From assembly GCF_020382885.2 (NCBI RefSeq), contig NC_058504.1, positions 10,034,519 through 10,098,518 of the forward strand: a DNA stretch of 64,000 nt, given 5' to 3'. Shown one piece after another: positions 48,577-60,072 of the stretch; the first letter of the stretch is position 1, and each line of letters begins with the position of its first letter. Source of the DNA: Scatophagus argus (lineage: Eukaryota; Chordata; Actinopteri; Scatophagidae). Made by a program: the position numbers and the translations under genes. A model generated the notes under the pieces. That model was not told the origin of the DNA and did not search any database. It saw nothing but the letters and a program-made list of their open reading frames with translations.

Positions 48577-49958
48577 TTTTGTTATGTCTACATGAAATAT
48601 TTTGATGCTTAAACACTGTAACAGCCACAAAAAGATAAAGCCTAAACAAGAATAACCAAGTTAAAAGACTATTTATATTTATTTATAAAACTATTTATAA
48701 TCAACCAAATGCAAACCATTTATAATCAACCTAACATCATGTAAGGCAATTTGTTAAAATGAATGAATTAAGCATTTATTAGCATTTATCAATTCATTTT
48801 CTCCATCGATACGATGAAATTTGGACTATAATTGTAACCTGACCTGTGTCAACAGCCTTATGAATCATGTGTGTCAGCATGTCCCTTCAGTTCTGTGGTA
48901 GTTTACTATATAAAATGTGGCTTTTGAGAAGTAGAGAAAAAAGAACTGTTCTGGGCCAATTAAATTCTCTATAGTGCCACCACTCTGTCCTGGTCCTCTA
49001 AGCTCCTTGCACTGCAGCTTTCCTTGTCTACTAACGTGTTTAACTGCAGGAAATTAGACTCATATGGTGCCCCAGATTTTGAGAATCTGCTTGCAATGAA
49101 ACCAACGTGATTCTCGGGAATGCTGGGCTGGGAAAACATTGCTCGTGTAACAGCTGAGCAGCTGTATTCAAACAGGAGCACAGCATGGAGAAGAAATGAT
49201 GTTTATTGCTTGCTAAATATGAATGGGCTAACTCAATTGTAAAGGTTTATAATTAGCTTATTCAAAAGCTAATTTCTTTTTTTATTTAAAAAAACAAAGA
49301 AAAAAAACAAAAACGTGAAAGTGTGTTTTGTTGCATGTTTCTTCACGTCCTGTTCCTAAATTTGGATAAAACTTACATGTAAAATAAGGCCAGACTTTAG
49401 CCTTAAGTATCTGCTGATTAGCATTATTGATCAGACCCTTCATCGGGGAGATCATCCGGGTAATCAGGCTCTCTGCACGGTGATTAAATCCTCTTTTGCG
49501 TACGCCGATAACATGAGGCCAGATGGCAGAAACAGTCTTGACTAGTTCACAGGTCTATCAGTGGGATTGTTTACAGCCGCCGCTGAGTATACGTCATTAC
49601 TGGAGGAATTCGTAGTACTGCAACCAATGATCGCTTGTGTAAGAAGGTGTATCGCTCCACTCAACAACTAGCAGACATCTCTATCAACAAAAAGGGACTT
49701 CGTCTTGTATTTTTTTCTGGGTCCTACAGTTTGAGACGGAGTGAGACCTCTCTACCGCCTCCTCCTCTCTGCCATAGAGGGGCGTTGTGTAACGGTTGGA
49801 ATGCGGAGTGGGGAATTGGTCCCCGCCCTAGTTTCTTGAAACATCTATCACCAAAGACAGGGGGAACCGTTACTTGGGACATAAACGGGGATGTGCTGAC
49901 ATATCTCGCCATTTTTTGTATACAACTTGAATAGTTTACATTTTGTTTGACTTCTAAC
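48577..49958. other. Intergenic region and TMEM179-family gene promoter
   Basis: The left part is AT-rich and featureless. From about 49440 the composition becomes GC-richer, and the last few hundred bases are the likely promoter and 5' UTR of the plus-strand gene at 49959. No core element stands out. Confidence 0.45.
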
Positions 49959-52900
49959 ATGGAGCTGGACCGACGGTTACTACTCGCCCATTGCACGGCT
50001 CACGCCCTGTCCGTCGTGGCGGGTTTGCTGGTGGTCGTTCCCATGGCTCTCAATGGCTCCGCGTTTAAAGGCCGCTGCGCACTCTTCTCCACCGGCTTCT
50101 GGAGGTCGGAGAACCGGAGCGAGCTGACGGGGCAGATGGGAGACATCCCTCACCTGGTGGTACAGCAGTGGGGCCCACCGGCAGCCTGCCAGTTTGCAAC
50201 GTTTGTCGGTATTTTCACGGTGCTGTACGGTGCAGCGCAGGGCTGGAGGTGCCTCTTCTATCTGCACGGACGACATGACGAGTGAGTCCACTAATCGACG
50301 GATATGTGGGATATTACTGACCTAAATCTTCCCAGTGCAGCTGCTGTTTTATTGCAGCAGCAGTAGGAGCCTGACACACTTGTAGTAATGTAAAGAGGTG
50401 GGATGTAATTACCTGTTAAGTACATTTACTCAGCGTTCATCAATACATTACTATTACAATCTAAATATCAATATCAGCCAAATAATACGTTATGGCGTAT
50501 AATTAGAGGTTAAGCTCTTCAACAGTATAAAATAATTAAAGTGAGATCCACCTTTATCAGCTTATGCATCAATGATACAGTAATGTAGCATATATGGGCC
50601 ATTCTGTGTACTTTAACAGAGTAACTTTTACATTAGCAGAGTACTTTTACGTTGTAGAATTGCTACTTTTATTTAAAGATCTGAAAGTACTAGTTGCCCC
50701 CCAGTAGTAGTAATGGTAGTATACTAAACATAATATATTAGAGACTGGAAATCACTTTCTGTTTTGTAATAACAGCACTCTTCAGTAAGTACATGACTGT
50801 GCAGTGTGTCACTCCTGTGAATGTGCTTCTAACAGCAGTCGTTTCAGCACTACTGGGCGTGTCCACCCACATACCCAAAATATAGTTTTTGGTTTATGTT
50901 TTTATCTAAAGGACTCCATGTGTGATGTCTGTACTGTGTTCCCACTCAGCACCCTGTTTTCGTCCTTCCTGACGGTACTGCTGAGTGTGTGTGTGTTCTT
51001 CCTGTCTGGAGGGGCCAGTGCGATCCTGTCTCTGGGACTGGTCTCCTGGTGCGACACCGTGACCGATGTCGGCACACGGCCATACAGGTACGCTGTCTGT
51101 GTGATGGTGAACTGTGAAGTCTGTGAAGGGAGACACATGTTGATGTTTTGGCCGAGAGTCCTTCTGAAACGGGGCCCCTCGGGGGGTCTCCTGTCACTAT
51201 GAATAAAAAGCTGTTATAATTTTATTTTCAGATATCTCATGACTGGCAATAGATGTTGTTGTTTTTGCCATTATTATGTAACCGTAATACTTTAGAGTGT
51301 GCAGTACTCATAAAATTCTCCATATGTAATTTTGAGCTGCAATGTTGATATTTATATATTCTGATGGAACTAGAAAGAAAATTTTCTTACTAATCTGTGG
51401 AGGAACACATGGTGGTGTGATGGTTAGTATTGTCACCTTACAGCAAGAGGGTTCTGGGTTTGAATCCCGGTCTGGGCCCTCTGTGTGGAGTTTGCATGTT
51501 CTCCCCGTGCCTGCATGGGTTTTCTCCGGGTACTCTGGCTTCCTCCCACAATCCCAAAAACATGCACATTAGGTTAATTGGCTACTCTACATTTGCCCCT
51601 AGGTGTGTGTAGTTGTCTGTCTTTGTGTGCATCAGCCCTGCGATTGACTGGTGACCAGTTCAGTGTGAACCCTGCCTCTCACCTGTAGTCAGCTGGGATA
51701 GGCTCCAGCTCCTTAATGACCCTGGAGAAATGGATGGATTGAGACAAGAATGTTTGTTTTGGGATAATTCATCAAATGACATATCTGATATCATCTACAA
51801 TAAACAATGCAACCACAGATAGTAAAGGGGCGGATATCAAGTTGGAAACATCTCTGACGACAGACACGTTTGTGTTATATTATGGTCTGTGTGCTCACAT
51901 GGCTCAGCGCTGGTGATGCAGACTTTGGGTTGGACTGACAAAATGTCACAGCAGACAGTTGTAAAAGTGTGTTTTGTTTATTTGTTTGTTTGTGTTCAGC
52001 TGTGCAGAGTCCCAGTCTGTTCCTCTTTACTTGGATGTGAACACCTCATCATTCTACACGGAGCTCAGTGTGGCACAGGTGGGAGTGAACAGTTCAGTGA
52101 ATCCAACAGCTCAATATTTCTTCTTGTAAAATTTTTCATATTTTAACAATGCAGACAGCCAGCAGGTTGACTCTTACAAATGATGGTCAATAACCTTTTT
52201 GATCTTATTTCGCCGTAATGACTAGTTTGATGTTTGATAGCATTTTAGCAAATTTAAACTGAGTGTCTGGTAGAAAAGTCTTTTGAATCCCTTATCGAAT
52301 CTTATTAGGTTTTCCTTTCAACATGAATAAAGGCTAAAATAACTACAAAGAAGTCTTAATGTTAATCTACAACCTGAAAATGAGATAAGCAGCAGAATAT
52401 AGGAAATGTTGATGAAATGAACCTGACAGAGTCACCACTCTGTTGGTCCCTGTTGAACTACACAAACACACAGTCCACTCATGTGCAGTGGTGTTACATA
52501 ATGACGTGTCTCTCAGCAGACACCAGCTGCAGAGACCGTGTTAACCCGGAGAACAGGCGAGCTTTTCATTTTGTTGCCGTTTTTGAATTATTGAACGGTA
52601 ATTAGCTCCAGCTGATCTGATGGAGCCTGATACATGTGACTGAATTCCTATTTTGCTTCGCTACGTTATCGAGTCTGATATTGTTTTCATGTCAGTTTCA
52701 GTGTGGCAGGAGGGCGATTTTGTTTTGTTTAGCATCCCAGCGTCATCTTCAGTTGACGTTGAAGTTGTCGTTGTAGTTGCCAGGAAAAATGAATTTTTCA
52801 TAGCAATCAAAGACATATGGCACTGTAAGAGTTATTATTTCTGTAAGCTGCCATACAACAACCTCTACAGCGGTGCAGATGTTATCCACACTGATTTTTG

Positions 52901-53298
52901 CGACATTTTTCTCTGCCACTTGCAAAGAAACATGATGTCGCCCCTCTTAATCCCTCTTAACACCAGACTTATTTGAACTGCTGGAAAAAACACATTGATG
53001 AAAAAAGCATTAATGCCCTGTGCTGGGTGTGCACACAGCTTTTCAGCTTGTTTGAAGTTTTTACTGTGTGACTGTAAGCTTAATTAATGCCTCCCTGCGT
53101 CCCCAGGCGTCTCTGTGGTGTGTGACGGCTCTGTGGCTGGCTCAGTCCATCCTGGCTTTCCTGCGGCTCTACCACTCTCACAGCCAGCACATCAGCAGGC
53201 CGTGTCGCCCCCGAGAGAAGGAGCTGCTGCTGGGACACAGTCCATCCGATAGCAGCTCCCCCTCACCTCTCCCAGCAACACCCACACTCTTAGTCTGA
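49959..53298 (+). CDS. tmem179: Transmembrane protein 179 family member
   Basis: Four plus-strand exons, 49959-50281, 50950-51087, 52000-52078 and 53107-53298, give 243 residues with compatible phases throughout. TMEM179 hallmarks are FKGRCALF near the N-terminus, VVQQWGPPAACQF before the second membrane span, VSWCDTVT after the third, and a tail of SILAFLRLYH then EKELLLG. Four hydrophobic segments are visible: residues about 10-32, 74-95, 108-142 and 181-203. There is an N-glycosylation sequon (NRS) in the first loop. The molecular function of this family is unknown. By sequence it resembles TMEM179 more than human TMEM179B. By position next to an HNRNPUL2-like gene it fits TMEM179B, so the paralog label is uncertain. 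The upstream in-frame TTG is not used; ATG at 49959 is chosen. Confidence 0.85.
50282..50949 (+). other. tmem179-family intron 1
   Basis: The donor is GA|GTGAGT and the acceptor is cccactcag|CACC. Most of the intron is occupied by a diverged teleost repeat at 50418-50740. Confidence 0.8.
50418..50740. repeat. Teleost 'ACTTAAGTA' repeat, opposite orientation copy
   Basis: It starts with ttaagtacatttactcagcg and contains agagtacttttacgttgtag and gtagtagtaatggtagtata. The first phrase is the inverted end of the copy at 30440-30462. Confidence 0.55.
51408..51739 (+). mobile_element. tRNA-like teleost SINE in tmem179-family intron 2
   Basis: The head has a pol III box-B-like motif gggtttgaatccc (51456-51468). 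It is followed by phrases found throughout fish genomes: gtttgcatgttctccccgtg, gggttttctccgggtactct, ggcttcctcccacaatccc and gctgggataggctccagctc. The end is near atggatgga. It has no coding capacity. I do not assign a family name. It is about 330 bp, inserted in intron sequence with no effect on exons. Confidence 0.8.
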
Positions 53299-54730
53299 CT
53301 GAGAGAGCATGGGCTGGTGATATGAGACAGTACACTTAACTCAACCATCTAAACTTTGTTTTGAACCTCATTTCTTTCCACTCTGTAGTACTTACTACGA
53401 AATGAAGAATATGGACGTCTTAAGTTTCATTTAGGACAAGCTTTAATTTCGATATAATTCATAACTCATCAGCGTATACGACGCATACACCATTTTGGTT
53501 GCCAAAAATATTTAATTTCTTTAAGAACCAAGGGAGGGTGGTTATCTTGTCATAGTTACAAATATCTGTTTTTTGTTATTAGATTTTTAAAACCTCAAAT
53601 ATTGATGTGGAGTTTTGTCAGGCTTTATCATACAACAATAAGATGTTTGGGCATGGCCACCACTTACAATACATTGCATCACATGACAGTGACAACACAG
53701 TGCAGCTCCTGTTTGTGTCCCTTACGTATTGAATCACAGAACTAAGCATGTATTTTTCTGAATGATAAATACCAGTTGATCTTTTAAAAAAAAAATCCTC
53801 AAAGACCTCTGGAGGCTAACGATGTGCACTAACTGGGACTAAACTCAACTCTGTCTTGGGACAAAAGGGAAGAGACGCGAAAAGAAAGACTCATCAGAAT
53901 AGTTAAATTATATGAATTCAGTGATCTAATAAGCACAGTCTTATTTAGGAGCGATTGCTTGTCCTTATCATTTGACCACAAGTAACCAGATGGTGTTTTT
54001 CCTTACAGTCTGTTTTGAATATATTTAATATGCATGATTGTTTACATTTCAGATGACATTTTGCACATTCGTGTCCTCATCAGGGAAAACACATTTTTGT
54101 TGACTGTTCTGAGTGTAATTTTCAGATGCAGCACTGAAAGCATGTGGTGAGAGTGTGACTGAGCCACCATGTACGAGAAACCGGCTCACTGTGTGAGCAT
54201 GACCCAAATGTTCTGTTGTGTAACGGAAAAACCACTGCTGACCTTCTCTCTTCCTGTGACGATTGTCATTATGATGCTGTTTGTGTGGACACGACCTCTC
54301 AGGGCGTCAATGAAGCAGTCAAATCCTCTCAAATGAGCAAATGTAGAGTCTGCAGGGTATGATTAGAAACTTTAAACAATCAGTGATATATTGAGAGAGA
54401 CTTGTGCAGAGCCCCAAAGGGTCAGTGGAGAGGAAAGAATTTACTAATTTTGCAGAGCTTTTAAAAGAATTGCTTCAAAGTTGTTTCTTCTTTCCATTTA
54501 TCATTGACCCAAAAGGTTGTCATGATATACAGACAGCGGAGCAAGAAATCTGAAGTAAAGAGAGATCAGGCAGTTATGTCGCTTGAAATAAATTGTAACA
54601 TGAAATGTTTTTTGTATTATAACTAACAGTGGTCTTGATTTTTACCTCTTATACCTGTTTGTGCTCAGTCATGTTCTTTTTTTTTTTTGCATTTGTTTGT
54701 TGAATAAAAGACTTCCCATGCAGAAATCCT
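53299..54730 (+). other. Presumed 3' UTR of the tmem179-family gene
   Basis: About 1.4 kb of noncoding DNA after the TGA at 53296-53298, up to an AATAAA followed by a cytosine/GT-bearing stretch. Confidence 0.6.
54703..54708 (+). terminator. Polyadenylation signal AATAAA of the tmem179-family gene
   Basis: AATAAAAGACTTCC, with cleavage probable about 20 nt later and a gtgcacttgttgctttc downstream stretch. Confidence 0.65.
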
Positions 54731-55491
54731 GTTGTCTTAACTTGTGCACTTGTTGCTTTCACATAACGTACCTCAATACTGACTCATAAGTTTGTCTTTT
54801 AGTGAAGTTGAGAAGGTCATTCCACGACAGACAGGCTGTGACATACTTTATTCCTCTGGCCTTTAAAGCAGGAACATGACAGATACACATAAAATGCAAG
54901 ATAGATAGTGAGCAGGTTAGGTCAACAACAATCTTTATCTTATCTATTATCTCATATAAATAAAAAAAGAATTAAAATGAGTTTTCTTTGCAGATATACA
55001 TGGGGAATTTTTCTCCAGAAAGAGTACTTTTACTTCTGATACTCCTTTTGGCTGTCAATAGTTTTGTACATGTCTTTAATTAGGAATTTGAATGTAGGTA
55101 TTTCTCTTGTAATTTCTTGCTATTTTTACACTCTGAATGCTTCCACCACAAACTCTAGTCTGACTTTAGTGTTAAATGTTGTAAGGTGCCCTACTGGAAC
55201 GGACAGTGGAAAAAAGAGAAGAATTAACCTTAAAAATGGTGGATAGTCCAAGTGTCAACACAGGTGTAATAAACATTTTTAACCGCTTGGTGGCAGTAAA
55301 GACTTCTGCGACTGTCTGATCTGCCAAAAGGAGGAAGAAGAAGTACAGAGCCAATCACAAAGCAGGGCTCCATATTGAATCGATGTTTTGCTCTGAAGTA
55401 CTGCTCTTTCCCGACAGTTACTTTGGGTCTGTTTTTACTAAAGAAGTCGCAACTCGAATAAGAAGAATTTATATCCACACGATAAACAACA
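54731..55491 (+). promoter_or_regulatory. Intergenic region and hnrnpul2 promoter / 5' UTR
   Basis: The left part is AT-rich and featureless. The last 150 bp before the ATG at 55492 are the likely leader. No clear TATA box. Confidence 0.4.
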
Positions 55492-58400
55492 ATGAATCTA
55501 GCGGACATCAAAAAATTAAAAGTGCCCGAGCTGCGGTCCAGACTTAAAGAACTTGGGTTGGACATTAGGGGGTTGAAAGCTGAGCTGGTAGGCAGGTTGT
55601 GGTCTGCTTTAGAGGCAAGAGAAAGTGAAGAAGCTGTTGAAGAAGGGCTAAAATTACAAAATGATATCTCATTGACACGTCTGTCACCGACGGAGGCAGT
55701 GGACGTCCGCGCTTCGCCCTCATCACCACCAACCGAACCTGGTGTTACTGCGCGATGTAAACCAGACAGCAGCCGAGAGTTCACAGATTCTGCCACACAG
55801 ACTGATACTGTCCTGCCAGCACCACAGCGAGGCTCTGAGTTTATTTCAGAGTGTGTACCAGTGTACCAAGCAGAGGAGGAAGAGGCTGAGATGCAGCAGG
55901 GAAATGCAGACCGTCCCGGAGAGGACAGGAGAGCCCGGTTATCAGAGGAGATGTGCAGAGGAAGGGCTTTCTACGAGTTCAAAGAGGAGATACGATACAA
56001 AAGGTAATGCGAACTTGACTTCAGTTCAAAGTTAAAATAGATAACTTGAAGTACAAGTTAGGATTATTTTTTTATAACAGGTGTTTCAGGGTTTTTATGG
56101 ATTGTGATGGCTGGTTATGTTATAGACATGCTTGGTGTGTCTGTAGATGCGAGATGCTCTGACAGAGAAGCTTACTGATTTTTGTGCCTACTAAAATGAC
56201 CTTTCCAATAATTGATGAATATCCATAGCACAGCTTTACGCATGGCTTTAGATTTGAGATAACAGCCACTGACTCTGCAGACCCTAAGCCTCCACTTATG
56301 TGTTGTTGGACACATATTTTTGTATGTTTTAGGTGGTGGCAAACCAAACTTTCTCTAAGGTTTCAGTGACTTCATTTATGTGTACGAGCTGTGCAGTAAA
56401 TAAAGTCACTTCAGTAGTGCCATTGGATTTTTAACATCTCTTTAAGAACTTCTTATCTTTTATGGAAAGGGTGTTGTCATAAAGGAGCCTGCATCTCTAT
56501 CTCTTTTCAACCAGAGCCAAATCTCCACAACCCCCGGTGGACAGAGAGGAGACAAGGGAGGAAGATGAAGATGAAGTCAGATTAAATCCATGTAAGTCTA
56601 ACACTTAACCCTTTCTGGTACAACAGCAACATGAAACAGGCCTGATTTAGTTAATATTTTGAACTGTGATCAATTAATTTTGTTAAGAAAATAGTCCCAG
56701 AAGTTGGTGTTTCTTCAGATAAAATGTGAAGTCATGAGGGCAGTGCAGAGGCAAAAGTGCAATTCCTGACTTTCCTTACTGTTGGCACAGATGACAGTCA
56801 TCTCCATTTCCAAATGGGGCCCGAATGTGCATGCGGTCAGCCGCGGTTCTGGGCTCGATTCCCCTCGCTGTGGTCAGGCTGCAGGCTGACCCACGGGGTG
56901 CTGCAGGGCAGGGTGGGCTTTGAGGTGAGGCTGGAGAAGAAGTTGTTGACTTCACAGCTGGAGGAACAAGAGGACACAAATCCTCATGGCCTGAGAGTTG
57001 GCTGGTCAATGGCCAACACCTCTCTGCTGCTGGGTAAGGATCATCTTAGGCTCACCTGGTATTCACCAGGGGAATTTATTTGCACTGATGCGCATTTTAA
57101 CGAGATGTGGTCATTCTTTCTGTTCTTTCTATTCTAAGATCCTTTACTTCTTTGTCCTTCTGGTTTCCTATTGGTGTCATACCAGGTGAAGATGAATTCT
57201 CTTTTGCTTATGATGGGCGTGGTAAAAAAGTGTCAGGTGGGACGGAGGAAGAGTTTGGAGAGCCTTTCTCAGTGGGGGACATCATTGGCTGTTACGCTGT
57301 GAGTGACACTTTTCTGTTCGACTCTCTATGTACTCAGTGTTGGCAGATCTAGTTTTGGTTTGGACTAGTAAGAGGACATTTATTTTTTTTCTAATCTCTA
57401 CTATGTGTGTTTATGTGACAGTCTTTGTCCACAGATGGTTCCATTGAGATCTCTTTCCATAAGAACGGCCGTTTCATGGGTGTAGCCTTTTCTCTGGGCG
57501 CCTCTGTGCCACTGGGTCGAGCTCTGTTCCCTCACGTTCTCTGTAAGAGCTGTTCAGTGAGATTTCACCTGGACCCCACTTCTCCTCCCTGGTATCCCGG
57601 CCCTCCAGGGTTTATGCCACTCGCAGCTCTTCCCGCTGGGCAGAGAGTTCGCGGTACATTGGCTCCTGCCTTGAAAGCACAGTGTGAGGTGAGAGATAAT
57701 GAATGAATGAACTACCGATCGACAGACATTCCATGAAGGTAGCATAGCTAAAAAGAACATCTTTTGGTTATTTTCAAACAGCCTATGAAAGTCATCATTA
57801 TGAGACATTATCTTTGAATCTGTCCCTCCTTCCCGCCCTCCAGGTGTTGCTGATGGTTGGTCTTCCTGGTTCTGGGAAGAGTCACTGGGCCAGGACTCAC
57901 ATGAAACAGCATCCAGAGAAACAGTACAGACTGCTGGGCACAGAGGAGCTGCTCGCTTGTATGATTGTCAGTCAGACCTCCAGTCTTCACTCTCATGTTT
58001 TATATTATGTGCAGAAAGGCATTCAGGAGGATACTCAGTTACTGACTTACTGATTCCAATATGTTTGCTGTATGTGTGTCTGTGTGTGTGCGTAGAGTGG
58101 TGGACAGAGGGACAGCAGGCTGCAGCAGGCCTCTCAGTGTCTAACTGATTTGATTAAGATAGCTGCTCAGACTCCTGGCAACTATATCCTCGATCAGGTA
58201 GTTCTTTACTACTGAGCAAGTACACATTAACAATGAAAACCGCTTCCTTGGATCAATTCAAGGACCTCTTGGGTTCTCTTACCAAATTCGGTTTGTCATC
58301 TTTCTGTTGTTCAGTGCAACGTGCTCTTCTCTGCACGGCGTCACAAGCTGCAGCTGTTTGCGGGCTTCAGGCGGCACGTGGTGGTGGTTTTTCCCTCAGC

Positions 58401-59636
58401 AGATGAGTGGAAAAGACGACTGGCCCAGCAACAGACGAGTGACTGGGAGCAGATCCCGGAGACCGCCCTGCTCAAACTCCAAGGTCTGATACTGATACTT
58501 CACTGCCATCTTAGGCCAACGCAGTGCTGTGGGCGGTCGATCTGATTCTAAGAGATGGAAAATTTTAATTTCATTATATTGATGTTAAGACCTTTTTGAG
58601 AGTCATATTACCCACTCACAAAAAGAGACAGGCATCCATGTAGAGCTCTTGAACCAGTCTATCAAGTCTATCCAGGATGGAACTACACTACAGACTTACT
58701 TAACACTGACAATTGTAGCAAACCTGAACGTGCAGAGTCATATGATTGGCTCCCACACAGAATAACTTAAACTTTGCTTCCTTTCTCCAGCAAGCTGCAG
58801 TCTCCCGGAGCAGCCGAGCGACCTGCTGGAGGAGCTGCAGTATGTCGAGCTGCCTCAGGAACAGGCACAGACGCTCCTGCAGGAGTATAACGACGAGGCT
58901 CGCAGACTGCTGCCCCCCATCCCCAAACAGGAGAAGAAGAAGAAGCCCAGACTTCATAGGAAAAGACCCCACCCTCGCGGACCTCCACCTTCGCACAGGA
59001 TGCAGTGGACTGCACTTGATGGTCAGCGTGAGAAATGACAGGCTGTATTTTTTTTCTTTTTTTGGTGATACAGTTTTTTCAGATGTTAATCTATTTTATT
59101 ATTGTCTTTCTAGGGTGGAACGACACGAGACTCAACATGCAGCCATGGAGACCTCAGCCAAGATATGTGAGTGCTGTGAAATGTCATCGAACATGCGAAA
59201 CGAACACGAGTACAAATCGAATGCAGCTTAGCTTAGCTGCACTTTAAAGCCGTTGTTTTGTTGAAATCACCCGATTGTCACCAGAGGGCCAATTTTAGGT
59301 TTGACTTATACCTCATGTAGACATGGTATTAAAAGTTTAAGCTCAAATATATATATTTATTTTAATTTATAAAACTTACAAAGTGTCATAGTGTTATACT
59401 ACATTTGTCACGTTTTGTGAGACATTTAGCATGTACCGTCACTGCTTTTTAAACCCTTCTAAATGGTAGCTAAGCTGGTCAGATGCAAAGGAACACAGCA
59501 GGACCAGCCTTGAGTGTTGCTTAAACACATTGTGCTTTTTCTGTTATTTACATTTCAGTGGAACGAGGCTTGTCAGGATCAGGGTTGCTACTACTACGGA
59601 GACTTTGGTGACAGCGGTTATAAGGTTTACTGGTGA
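55492..59636 (+). CDS. hnrnpul2: Heterogeneous nuclear ribonucleoprotein U-like 2
   Basis: Eleven plus-strand exons: 55492-56003, 56515-56591, 56791-57033, 57186-57298, 57422-57688, 57844-57966, 58096-58197, 58315-58483, 58791-59021, 59114-59166 and 59559-59636. All phases agree, giving 655 residues. In order there is a SAP DNA/RNA-binding helix pair (about 6-40, LKVPELRSRLKELGLDIRGL), an acidic low-complexity linker and a SPRY domain (about 196-395, with YDSHLHF, GEDEFSFAYDGRG and SFHKNGRFMGVAF). A polynucleotide-kinase-like P-loop domain follows, with Walker A GLPGSGKS at 410-417 and the ILDQCNV motif. A Lys/Arg/Pro-rich tail ends the protein. GSGK, ILDQCNV and EYNDEARRLLPP match HNRNPUL2 over HNRNPUL1. 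Family members bind RNA and act in the nucleus, including in DNA-break resection. The tail is short and lacks the RGG-rich region of the mammalian proteins. Confidence 0.9.
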
Positions 59637-60003
59637 AGAAGCCTGCAGCAAGAGGAAATAGATGCCACTGCACTACCATTGTTTACAAGGACAAATTGCT
59701 CGTTTAATTTAAAAAAACAAAAAAACAAAACAGAGAGCTAAATACATCAGAAAGAAATATCACACAGAACTACAGACCGCACGCAGTATGAGTTGCTGCG
59801 TGGGCTGATCAAAGATAATCAGTGTTGTAGTATTCAATCAGTATTTAACACTACAGCCAATCAATTTTTAAGATTTTTATTTAAAATATTTTTTTAAAAC
59901 AGATCTTTTTCTGTACAGTGTACAAATGATGAACAGTATACGGTATTCTGTACAGTTTTAACACCAGTATTGCGGAGAGCATTTAAACTCAAAGAGTAAT
60001 AAA
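59637..60003 (+). other. hnrnpul2: hnrnpul2 3' UTR with AATAAA at 59998-60003
   Basis: The first good AATAAA after the stop is at 59998, with a GT-rich stretch tctttgtgtatgtacatttg just beyond. The transcript would then run to about 60020-60030, only about 45 bp short of the nudt22 stop codon on the other strand. Confidence 0.6.
59876..59881 (-). terminator. Candidate nudt22 polyadenylation signal (AATAAA, minus strand)
   Basis: TTTATT on the plus strand is the nearest minus-strand AATAAA after the nudt22 stop codon, about 190 nt downstream. It lies inside the hnrnpul2 3' UTR. Confidence 0.5.
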
Positions 60004-60072
60004 TTCCTGAACTTTAAATATTCGTCTTTGTGTATGTACATTTGATCATCTGGACCCCGTCCTCTGATGCGA

